From: Schinkia azotoformans LMG 9581
GTDB lineage: Bacteria; Bacillota; Bacilli; Bacillales; Bacillaceae_J
Direction: 5' to 3'
NCBI RefSeq assembly: GCF_000307855.1
Contig: NZ_AJLR01000042.1
Span: 1 to 64,000 of the forward strand
DNA length: 64,000 nt
The first letter of the stretch is position 1. Each line of letters starts with the position of its first letter. This document shows, one piece after another, positions 46,570 to 53,514 of the stretch. The translations under genes were made by a program, and so were the position numbers. Below the pieces are notes generated by a model. That model ran no database searches and was not told where the DNA came from. It was given only the letters and a program-made list of their open reading frames with translations.

Positions 46570-48225
46570 ATGACATTTTTAAAAGAGAAAGATATTATCA
46601 AATTCAATGAGGAACAAAAGGAATTAAGAGAAAATTTACCTAACCTTTATCAAGCCATGCTTCAGGCGGTTAATGGTGACGATTATTATTTACAACTCCA
46701 TATTGTGCCAAAGAAACATTTTTATACTGTCAAAGGTAAACGAAAAGCCAATGACTATATGACGTTTCATGAGCCAAAATTGAAAGCATTAATACATAAA
46801 TTACATGCTAAATACTGTGACAATAAAGCAAGTGTAATATCTGGGCGGTACGGATCAACTAAACTTGGTGTAATTACATCTCAACAAGTATTTGAAAAAG
46901 AGGAAGTTACCATGATGCTTATTAATTATCTGACATGGTTTCCATCACAGATCATTGAAATTTATGAAGATGAATTTATCAAGGTTCCATCTGTTGAGGA
47001 TTTCAAAGGGGAAAATGATGAGCATTCCAATAACAAACTATTAAACTACATAACTAATTTTTTTGAAATGCAGGTTGTAGTACCAACTTTGAATAAAAAT
47101 AAAAATGTTAAACGTAGAATGATTAATGGGCAGACATATTACGTAAAGGAAAATGATTTAGAAATCACATCATTTGAGGACTTAAAGACTCCATTTAAAA
47201 ATAATAATACGAATGATGATGAGCCGCAGGATATTACGGAAATTTTAGATGCTAGAGATCGGGTACATACATATTACAAAACAGAATCACAGGAGTTTAT
47301 TGTTAATAATTACAGGGATGTATTGACTAAGAATCAAAATGAAAAGTTAGATTTATTGATTCATGCGGTTAAGTCTAGAATGGTGCATATTGATGATTTG
47401 TTCAAGGATGCTCTTGTATTAAATAAAGAAGCAGTCGGTCGAATTTTATTTGTTGATAAAGAAAATAATTATCGGCAGCCAGCAGTGACAAATATGCTTA
47501 ACTCCATGAGAAAAAGAATGAATAAGGCAAAAGTGAAAAAAGGAATTAAGTATAACTTGATTAGAAGTGATTATGCTAAGTTTCCATTATTTCCAGCTAA
47601 AGACAATAAGAAGTACAAAGAGAATCAGATTGAATCCAAATACATAATTAAAGAATATCAAATTAATGACTTGTATGAAGATGTCCGATTTTATAAGGAT
47701 GAGCAAGTTATTCCTGCATTTGAGATTGAACGGTTAAGAAATAATGAAATTACTGTGGATGAACTATTTGAAAAGTACATGATTGATCTGGATGTAGCCA
47801 AACAAAAAGATGGGGCAGTAAGTGCATATAAGCCAGTTGACAGAGATTTACATTCAAATGATGAGTTGTACATATTAACTGAGGATGAAATTAATAAATT
47901 ATTTCATTCGCATTGCAAAATGATATTAGATGGAATAAGAAGCGGTTCAATTAAATTTGTAGATGATAATGGAATGAAGAGAGCCACAACCGATAAATTG
48001 AATCCGATAACAATTGAAGAATTTAATATATTAGTAAATAGACCATTGGTGTTAATGGATAGTAAAAACAAAGAAATTGAAATAATATCCAATAATTTAA
48101 ATATGAGTTATTTTAATGTTAATACCTATTATATTAAGGAATCTAAGTGTTTTGTGATTGATAAAAAGAGTAAGTACAAATATATAGATGCCAGTGTATT
48201 TTCCAAATTAAAACAAAGTTGTTAA
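46570..48225 (+). CDS. Unrecognised 551-residue phage protein
   Basis: A hydrophilic, Lys/Asn/Asp-rich protein without membrane spans. I do not recognise the family. The N-terminal 150 residues (YYLQLHIVPKKHFYTVKGKRK...) look folded and basic; the middle (about 215-320) is charged and helical; the C-terminal part is predicted mixed. There is no P-loop, HNH or cysteine cluster. It lies just downstream of the candidate origin, so a DNA-binding replication role is possible but not shown. TTGGAGGAATTATT precedes the ATG. Confidence 0.75.
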   Translation: MTFLKEKDIIKFNEEQKELRENLPNLYQAMLQAVNGDDYYLQLHIVPKKHFYTVKGKRKANDYMTFHEPKLKALIHKLHAKYCDNKASVISGRYGSTKLGVITSQQVFEKEEVTMMLINYLTWFPSQIIEIYEDEFIKVPSVEDFKGENDEHSNNKLLNYITNFFEMQVVVPTLNKNKNVKRRMINGQTYYVKENDLEITSFEDLKTPFKNNNTNDDEPQDITEILDARDRVHTYYKTESQEFIVNNYRDVLTKNQNEKLDLLIHAVKSRMVHIDDLFKDALVLNKEAVGRILFVDKENNYRQPAVTNMLNSMRKRMNKAKVKKGIKYNLIRSDYAKFPLFPAKDNKKYKENQIESKYIIKEYQINDLYEDVRFYKDEQVIPAFEIERLRNNEITVDELFEKYMIDLDVAKQKDGAVSAYKPVDRDLHSNDELYILTEDEINKLFHSHCKMILDGIRSGSIKFVDDNGMKRATTDKLNPITIEEFNILVNRPLVLMDSKNKEIEIISNNLNMSYFNVNTYYIKESKCFVIDKKSKYKYIDASVFSKLKQSC

Positions 48226-48302
48226 ATTTTATTATTATTTTGTCATAATATATTATGAAGGATTATAATAACCTTCGTTTTTCCCTTATTTATTCATTTT
48301 TT

Positions 48303-48337
48303 AGGCACTGACTCAATTGGGTTGGTGTCTCTTTTTT
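48303..48337 (+). terminator. Terminator after the 551-residue protein gene
   Basis: AGGCACTGACTC / GGGTTGGTGTCT imperfect stem followed by a T-rich run. Confidence 0.65.
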
Positions 48338-48413
48338 GTTCTTTTACAACTGAATATTTATTCTGCAAATGCAGACTCAGGGAAAGAGTTATCATCCTCC
48401 TAATTTAAATATT

Positions 48414-48431
48414 GTTGGACAAATGTCCAAC
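48414..48431. promoter_or_regulatory. 18-base palindrome GTTGGACAAATGTCCAAC
   Basis: Perfect 8-base arms around AA, in the gap between two transcription units. The arm contains GGACA/TGTCC, five bases of the repeat core at 45934-46232. It may be an operator for the downstream gene. Confidence 0.5.
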
Positions 48432-48442
48432 GGATGCTGAAG

Positions 48443-48472
48443 GAGAGTTCTATTTTGGGACTCTTTTTTTTA
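48443..48472 (+). terminator. Terminator-like hairpin upstream of HNH gene
   Basis: GAGAGTTC / GGACTCT stem with T8. It directly precedes the ribosome binding site of the next gene, so it may attenuate that gene. Confidence 0.6.
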
Positions 48473-48506
48473 TGCGGAAAAACAATCTTATAGGAGGAGT
48501 ATTAAA

Positions 48507-49112
48507 ATGGAAACAAATGAAGTTAGAAAAGTTGGAAATGTATACATGGATGGTGACGTTATATTAGTATCGATTCCAGAATTAGATTTTTGTAAAAAGT
48601 ATCGGGCGAATACCAAAAAAGGATTAATTTACAATACTGAAAAAGGCAAGTATTTGAAGATTAATCAAAATAAACGCTTTAAATATCGTTATTCAACTTT
48701 TACATATTATGTTGGGGAGAAGAAATACAAAAAAAGACGTTCTGTTCATGCTTTGATTTATTCAGCAGCAAATGGTACGAAATGCGAATGGTGGCTTTCT
48801 CTAGGATTGGAAGTTAATCATGGAAAAATGGGTAAAGGATTTGATGGAATAAAGAATTTATCCCTTTGTTCGAGAAAACAACAGTATCAAGAAGAGTTTG
48901 ATCCTGATATTAAAATAAAAATGAGAAACAAACGCAGATTGACCAAAGATGAAGTAATTACTATTAAAACAGATTGGTTAACTACTGATAAAGATGAACA
49001 TAAAGCAAAGCCTAACTTTTGTAATAAATGGTCAGAGGAATTAGGATGCAGTTATAGTTGTATTGAAGATATATTGAATGGTAAGACCTGGGCAAAAATT
49101 AAAGTTGCTTAA
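48507..49112 (+). CDS. HNH homing-endonuclease-like protein
   Basis: 201 residues. A central HNH-type core reads VHALIYSAANG...LGLEVNHGKMGKGFDGIKNLSLCSRKQQYQ (about 78-130), with the NH pair of the family followed by the NL-x-x-CS-x-x-x-Q strand. The expected final histidine is Gln/Tyr here, so activity is uncertain. The C-terminal part (RRLTKDEVITIKTDW...CIEDILNGKTW) looks like a small DNA-binding helical repeat common in free-standing homing endonucleases. It is possibly a selfish insertion in the phage. Confidence 0.75.
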   Translation: METNEVRKVGNVYMDGDVILVSIPELDFCKKYRANTKKGLIYNTEKGKYLKINQNKRFKYRYSTFTYYVGEKKYKKRRSVHALIYSAANGTKCEWWLSLGLEVNHGKMGKGFDGIKNLSLCSRKQQYQEEFDPDIKIKMRNKRRLTKDEVITIKTDWLTTDKDEHKAKPNFCNKWSEELGCSYSCIEDILNGKTWAKIKVA

Positions 49113-49180
49113 TACATACGTAATAACCTTAAACTGTTACGAATAGGCTAATACAAACAGTTTAAGGAAGTGATATATAT

Positions 49181-49258
49181 ATGAGTATAGGTTGGTGGAC
49201 AGCCGCTTTAATTGGTATTGGATTAACTTTACTTGCAATAGCATCAATACCTTTGTAA
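49181..49258 (+). CDS. 25-residue hydrophobic microprotein
   Basis: MSIGWWTAALIGIGLTLLAI then ASIPL: a single membrane span with almost no charged residues. A good ribosome binding site (AAGGAAGTG) lies ten bases upstream and a short terminator-like hairpin follows (49259-49290). The length is small, so this is a prediction, but the codon pattern and site are coherent. Possibly a membrane-active phage peptide. Confidence 0.45.
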   Translation: MSIGWWTAALIGIGLTLLAIASIPL

Positions 49259-49368
49259 AAGGCATCTCTTTGTGAGGTGTCTTTTGTTTATTACATAATA
49301 TTACAAGTTATAAAGGATTTTCCTCTAATCTTGTCGAATAATTGATATGATTGGAGGTGAAAAAGATA

Positions 49369-50025
49369 ATGGATTGTCTAGAATTTTTAGGTTTGCCTAC
49401 GGTTTTACACAAAGAAAAGAAATTGAAAGAAATGGATAGTAATGAAAAGTCTAAATTGCTTCAGCAACAAGAAAATTCTATTATATTGAATTGGGATTCG
49501 TGTGACATTGAAACACAAAATCGCTTGAAACAACAATTAGGAAGTATTGATAAACAAATACTTCATTATGATCAATTACTTTCATTTTCAAATTGGACAT
49601 TTTCAAAATATACTTATGAAGAAAGAAAACAAAAACAGATGTATCAATGGGATATTTTTTATTGTGAATTAGGTCATAATATTGGAACGGAGAAGAATAA
49701 AACAAGACCTGTATTAATTATTCAAAAGACAAAAGGATATTTGAATGCAAAGACCATAATGATTGCTCCTATAACTATTGGTGAAAATTTTACGAATCTT
49801 TATAAACATGAAATTCTTATTGACCACACTGAAAGAGGAAAGATTCGTGGGAAAATAGATTTGTCCCATATAAGGTCAATTGACCGATCACGTTTAGATG
49901 AGAAGTATTCAGATAGACTATTAAAAGAAAATGAATACATTTCTAGATTTGGTAAAGGTAATTATGAGACAACGCAATCAAAGGTAAATAAAGCATTAAA
50001 AAGATTATTTTCTATTGACGAATAA
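49369..50025 (+). CDS. PemK/MazF-like toxin with N-terminal extension
   Basis: 218 residues. The C-terminal part (about 88-215) is a PemK/MazF fold: QWDIFYCELGHNIGTEKNKTRPVLIIQK, then TIMIAPIT and the strand with DLSHIRSIDRSRL. Such proteins are usually sequence-specific mRNA interferases. The N-terminal about 85 residues are helical and charged, a region absent from classical 110-residue MazF. No separate antitoxin gene precedes it; the extension could serve that role or another. GGAGGTG lies nine bases before the ATG at 49369. Confidence 0.75.
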   Translation: MDCLEFLGLPTVLHKEKKLKEMDSNEKSKLLQQQENSIILNWDSCDIETQNRLKQQLGSIDKQILHYDQLLSFSNWTFSKYTYEERKQKQMYQWDIFYCELGHNIGTEKNKTRPVLIIQKTKGYLNAKTIMIAPITIGENFTNLYKHEILIDHTERGKIRGKIDLSHIRSIDRSRLDEKYSDRLLKENEYISRFGKGNYETTQSKVNKALKRLFSIDE

Positions 50026-50109
50026 GATAAATATTGGTATTCTAATTATAGAATATTTGCCATAGGGCAGTGGATAAGTGTTTTGGTGCGAAAGCACTGT
50101 GGAGATTAA

Positions 50110-50139
50110 GACATCACATTAATTTGTGGTGTCTTTTTC
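50110..50139 (+). terminator. Terminator after MazF-like gene or small RNA
   Basis: GACATCAC / GTGGTGTC perfect-type stem followed by T5. Confidence 0.8.
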
Positions 50140-50163
50140 GTTGTACAACCAAATAAAGCAATA

Positions 50164-50201
50164 TACAAAGATAATCTGGACTGGATTGTCTTTGTATTTT
50201 T
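50164..50201. terminator. Strong hairpin terminator, possibly bidirectional
   Basis: TACAAAGA-ATC / GAT-TCTTTGTA stem followed by T5 on the plus strand. On the minus strand it lies just downstream of the toxin-like ORF. Confidence 0.75.
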
Positions 50202-50234
50202 GTAAAAGGAAAGGGAGAAAAGGCTCCCAATCCG

Positions 50235-50354
50235 TTATTTTTTGTTTCTTTTCTTTTTGTTTCGATGCTTCTTTGACGATGTTATTATCTTACATATAGT
50301 CAGTAAAGCAATGATAATTTCCAAAAATTGCTTTACTAATTCCAAAAAGTTCAT
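50235..50354 (-). CDS. Candidate type I toxin peptide (39 residues)
   Basis: MNFLELVKQFLEIIIALLTI followed by CKIITSS and a strongly basic tail (KKHRNKKKRNKK). One amphipathic or hydrophobic helix plus a lysine-rich C-terminus is the profile of Gram-positive type I toxins (TxpA/BsrG-like). GGAG lies eight bases before the ATG on the minus strand. Convergent plus-strand terminators beyond its 3' end leave room for an antisense RNA. No sequence family is claimed. Confidence 0.5.
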   Translation of the reverse strand: MNFLELVKQFLEIIIALLTICKIITSSKKHRNKKKRNKK

Positions 50355-50428
50355 TATATCTACTCCTTTAATCTAACCAATAAAATAAAAAAGAAAAATA
50401 GGGGAAAGGGTGAAATCTAAAAAAAAAC

Positions 50429-50469
50429 GAACAAATCACAAATAAATGTGGAAATTGTTCGTTTTGATT
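50429..50469. terminator. Symmetric A/T-flanked hairpin upstream of toxin-like ORF
   Basis: AAACGAACAA and TTGTTCGTTT arms with an A-run before and a T-run after, so it can terminate in both directions. Confidence 0.65.
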
Positions 50470-50833
50470 ACTCTCTTATTGATTTTTTGGACACAGTTGT
50501 ACAAATTTTTGTACTACTATTCTTAAAAACACCCATTCTTCCTTAAAAAAGGATTCGACTTTTTGGATAAATAACCCATTCAGGATGTTAGTATTTCACT
50601 AACATCAATTTTGATTAATAAGTCAATCAACATCACTTTAAGCTGCATAGCAAGTGATTAATTTAGATAAAACCTTTTAAAATTTTTAGATTTCGCCCTT
50701 AAATCAAGTTTAATTTAATAATCGACATTTTACAACTGTTTTTATGAAATATTTTCATTGAATTACAGGATTCTCCAAATGTTTGTAGAATATTGAAAGT
50801 GTAAGTATTTTACAATATGAGGAGATGGGATTA

Positions 50834-51307
50834 ATGGATAACGAAAAAGATGATGAGTTAATGAAACTTCTTAAAGAACAAAAGGATCGAGAAAAAGAAC
50901 GTGATGTATCTGCGGATGAAGCTACTGATAAATATATTAGGTCTACTAAAAAACTAATTGAAAATATCAAAGAATATTTAACTCCATATATTGATGAGGG
51001 AATGTACACGGTAAATGAAAGTAAATTTGGTAACAAATTAACAGAATTAAACATAGAAGATTCGATTGGTAACAATGTGGTATTTAGACCAAGATATAGT
51101 TACTTACCTTCAGCAAATAATATAGGTATGGTTGATGTTACCAGCTTCAAAAATGGAAATAATCAAGGAACTATAGAATTTCATTTATATCCTAATGAAG
51201 ATTTTTATCGTATAAATAGTGATAAACCATTGGATAAAGGTGTAAAAATAGATAAAGAATCCTTCCTTACCTTTTTAACAGACTTATTTAAAAAGTTATA
51301 TCTGTAA
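50834..51307 (+). CDS. Hypothetical phage protein (157 residues)
   Basis: The N-terminal 40 residues are a charged coiled coil (NEKDDELMKLLKEQKDREKERD), followed by a compact mixed domain (IKEYLTPYIDEGMYTVNESK...EFHLYPNEDFYRINSDK). Not recognised. The ATG at 50834 has GGAG nine bases upstream; the in-frame ATG at 50825 is too close. It stands alone downstream of the structured gap. Confidence 0.7.
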   Translation: MDNEKDDELMKLLKEQKDREKERDVSADEATDKYIRSTKKLIENIKEYLTPYIDEGMYTVNESKFGNKLTELNIEDSIGNNVVFRPRYSYLPSANNIGMVDVTSFKNGNNQGTIEFHLYPNEDFYRINSDKPLDKGVKIDKESFLTFLTDLFKKLYL

Positions 51308-51407
51308 TTATTGTGGTCACTCTCTGTGGCTGAGTTTTTAATTTTATTTGCCCATTAAAAGGTAAATTAAACCTTCCTGTCAAATATTAAAGGCAGGAGG
51401 GATTATT

Positions 51408-51614
51408 ATGGTTTATAATTATTATTTCTTAATCACATACGGAAAAGATAAAATCTTAGTATTGGCTGAAGATGGATATCAAGCTGTAGAAATTTGGGTT
51501 AAGTCAAAAAGGAAAAAATTAGAAGATGAAGGAAGGGCATTAATATTTAGTCCCGATAATTATATTGTTGAAAAATTAAATAGAGAAGATTTTGTATTAA
51601 AGGCATCCAATTAA
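51408..51614 (+). CDS. Hypothetical phage protein (68 residues)
   Basis: MVYNYYFLITYGKDKILVLA..., a small mixed alpha/beta protein with a central basic helix (VKSKRKKLEDEG). Not recognised. GGCAGGAGGGATTATT precedes the ATG. A terminator-like hairpin (GTCGCA / TGCGAC, 51681-51713) follows. Confidence 0.65.
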   Translation: MVYNYYFLITYGKDKILVLAEDGYQAVEIWVKSKRKKLEDEGRALIFSPDNYIVEKLNREDFVLKASN

Positions 51615-51680
51615 ATACATGGTTCATTTTACAATAGGAATCGAACAGTTTAAATTATTTTGCCCGAAGAGGCGTGAATT

Positions 51681-51713
51681 GTCGCATGAGTATCATTATT
51701 TGTGCGACTTTTA
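51681..51713 (+). terminator. Terminator-like hairpin
   Basis: GTCGCA / TGCGAC arms, then TTTTATA. Confidence 0.55.
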
Positions 51714-51745
51714 TACTTATCACTTAATTTAAGGTGTGATATCTA

Positions 51746-52018
51746 ATGTCAGTACAAAAGCGAAAAATCCCAGTTTTAAAAGGCGAAGATGCGAAAAGAT
51801 TTTTGGAACGCAAAGCTAAAGTAGATGAAAAAATAAAAAATACATCGGAAACTTTTAAGAAATTGTCTCTTAAAGATGTATTTAAGGACAATCGGGATAA
51901 AATTATTGAATTAGCTGAAAGTAATACGGTTAGGAATGAAGACGGGTTAACCGTGTTGACAGATGAAGAAAGAAAACAATCTATGGATTATAGAAAACGT
52001 AGTTGGGAACGAGATTAA
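51746..52018 (+). CDS. Hypothetical phage protein (90 residues)
   Basis: MSVQKRKIPVLKGEDAKRFL..., a highly charged, helical protein without cysteines. Not recognised. AAGGTGTG precedes the ATG. Located in the small-gene cluster upstream of the packaging genes. Confidence 0.65.
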   Translation: MSVQKRKIPVLKGEDAKRFLERKAKVDEKIKNTSETFKKLSLKDVFKDNRDKIIELAESNTVRNEDGLTVLTDEERKQSMDYRKRSWERD

Positions 52019-52105
52019 ATATATCTGTCCTCCGAGAATGACGGGGACATTAATATGTAGAATATCATTCATGAGTAAGGCAAATTTAATAATTTATGAT
52101 TATTG

Positions 52106-52137
52106 GACTCCATTTTTTACAGTGGTGTCTTTTTTTA
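52106..52137 (+). terminator. Terminator before the late module
   Basis: GACTCCA / TGGTGTC stem followed by T7. Confidence 0.75.
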
Positions 52138-52184
52138 TTTAAAAACTTTCAGTGGGCAAATTTTATTCAAAGGGAGAATGTAAG

Positions 52185-52472
52185 ATGATTAAACACATAG
52201 ATAGTGAATTACAACAAGTATTAGCTGACATGTATATCAATGTAAAAGATAAAAGTAAAACAGATAATGTGCTTGAAGAAGCCCAAGAACTCATTGAAGA
52301 GTTTGGAGATAGTGCTTTATACGATGTGTACAAATTGGTTAAGAGTGCAAAGCTACCTGACGGTGAATCGGAATATATTTACGGTTGCCTGTGCGGAGGG
52401 TACGGTTTTAATATGGCTGATTTTTTACAGGCAGTTGAAGATGGCATTAGAAATGAGATGAGCAAACAATGA
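52185..52472 (+). CDS. Hypothetical phage protein (95 residues)
   Basis: MIKHIDSELQQVLADMYINV..., acidic and helical with a short Cys/Gly segment (YGCLCGGYGF) near 67. Not recognised. ATG at 52185 follows GGGAG; the longer in-frame start at 52152 has no site. It opens the late module just after a terminator. Confidence 0.65.
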   Translation: MIKHIDSELQQVLADMYINVKDKSKTDNVLEEAQELIEEFGDSALYDVYKLVKSAKLPDGESEYIYGCLCGGYGFNMADFLQAVEDGIRNEMSKQ

Positions 52473-52497
52473 TCGAGGTATTGGAAGAGAAATAGTA

Positions 52498-52902
52498 ATG
52501 CTTAAGTCATGTCAATATTGTCATAGCATACATGACACCAAATATGATTGTCCAAAGAAACCTAAGAAAAGTCGTAGTGAGGATAAGACAACTGATGCGG
52601 ATAGATTTAGATGGAGCAGTGTGTGGCAAAAGAAAAGGAAGCAGATTAGGGAATCAAGGGATATGCATATGTGTCAAGTGTGTATACGTGAATTATATAA
52701 TACTTCAATCAAGTATAACTATACTGATATACAAGTACATCATGTCATTGGATTGCAGGAAGGTGAAGAGGGTTGGGATAGAAGATTAGACAATTCAAAT
52801 TTGATTTCTCTTTGTCCATATCATCATGGTATGGCAGAACATGGAGAAATAAGTAAGCAGGAATTGTTTGAAATAATAAATGAGCAGGAAAACAAATGGT
52901 AA
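52498..52902 (+). CDS. HNH endonuclease next to terminase
   Basis: 134 residues. An N-terminal CQYCHSIHDTKYDC and CQVCIREL provide zinc ligands. The HNH core reads IQVHHVIGLQEGEEGWDRRLDNSNLISLCPYHHGMAE (about 78-118), with complete HH...N...H. HNH proteins immediately upstream of terminase in cos-type phages assist terminase in cutting the cohesive-end site, which is the probable role here. Confidence 0.88.
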   Translation: MLKSCQYCHSIHDTKYDCPKKPKKSRSEDKTTDADRFRWSSVWQKKRKQIRESRDMHMCQVCIRELYNTSIKYNYTDIQVHHVIGLQEGEEGWDRRLDNSNLISLCPYHHGMAEHGEISKQELFEIINEQENKW

Positions 52903-53022
52903 ATACCCCCCATATTCTGATAAATTATTTTATAAAAGTTTTCTACAACGACGATGCCCTCACGGTCACTAAAAATTCCGAAATGGGTAGTATTGGAAAA
53001 TAAAAGAAAGGTAGGTGATAAC

Positions 53023-53514
53023 GTGGCAAGAGCATCTAAGCCAGTTGATTTACAAACTGCACACTTAACAAAGCAAGAATACACCGAAAGAAAACAAGCA
53101 GAGGAACAATTGAAAGGTAATGATGACTTAGTTTATAAGCCACCAAGCCACCTTTCAAAAGAAGAAAAGAAGGTTTATAGGTTTATTGTCAAGGAATTAC
53201 AGTCAAGTGGAATATTAAATAATTTGGACATTACAATACTTGAAACTACAGTTGATGCCATTGTTAGAATGCAAGAATGTAAGAAAATAATAGATGAGCA
53301 TGGGCTTGTAACTGTCAAAGACGAGGGTGTTATTATTAGAAATCCTGCAAGTATAATCTATAAGGATTATAATGCAATATTCAATAAATGTTGTATGGAA
53401 TTAGGATTAAGTCCTTCTGCCAGGTCTAAATTAGCAGTATTAAATGTTAAAAATGACCAAGATAAAAAAGATCCATTGCTGATGGTAATAAATGGTAGTG
53501 GTGCCGATGGGTAA
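53023..53514 (+). CDS. terS: Terminase small subunit (P27 family)
   Basis: 163 residues, helical, with the P27-type core (HLSKEEKKVYRFIVKELQSSGILNNLDITILETTVDAIVRMQECKKIIDEHG) and the C-terminal GLSPSARSKLAV motif near 135. It recognises phage DNA and loads the large subunit. The GTG at 53023 (MARASKPVDLQ) has GTAGGTG upstream; the longer in-frame start at 52954 lacks one. It overlaps the large subunit gene by eight bases. Confidence 0.9.
   Translation: MARASKPVDLQTAHLTKQEYTERKQAEEQLKGNDDLVYKPPSHLSKEEKKVYRFIVKELQSSGILNNLDITILETTVDAIVRMQECKKIIDEHGLVTVKDEGVIIRNPASIIYKDYNAIFNKCCMELGLSPSARSKLAVLNVKNDQDKKDPLLMVINGSGADG

Larger units (their letters stand above)
50026..50824. other. Gene-poor gap with structured elements and a small toxin-like ORF
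   Basis: About 800 bases between the MazF-like gene and the next long gene. It holds an inverted repeat TATTCTA / TAGAATA (near 50038-50055), a GNRA hairpin (GTGC-GAAA-GCAC), two terminators, a minus-strand 39-residue toxin-like ORF, a strong symmetric hairpin (AACGAACAA / TTGTTCGTT, near 50429-50465) and two smaller palindromes (GTACAAA / TTTGTAC; GTTAGT / ACTAAC). The layout suggests small RNAs rather than protein genes. Confidence 0.55.

Noticed and set aside
50755-51075. 106-codon minus-strand frame opposite the 50834 gene
   Set aside because: It mirrors a well-supported plus-strand gene and has low-complexity Ser/Leu composition typical of antisense shadows.
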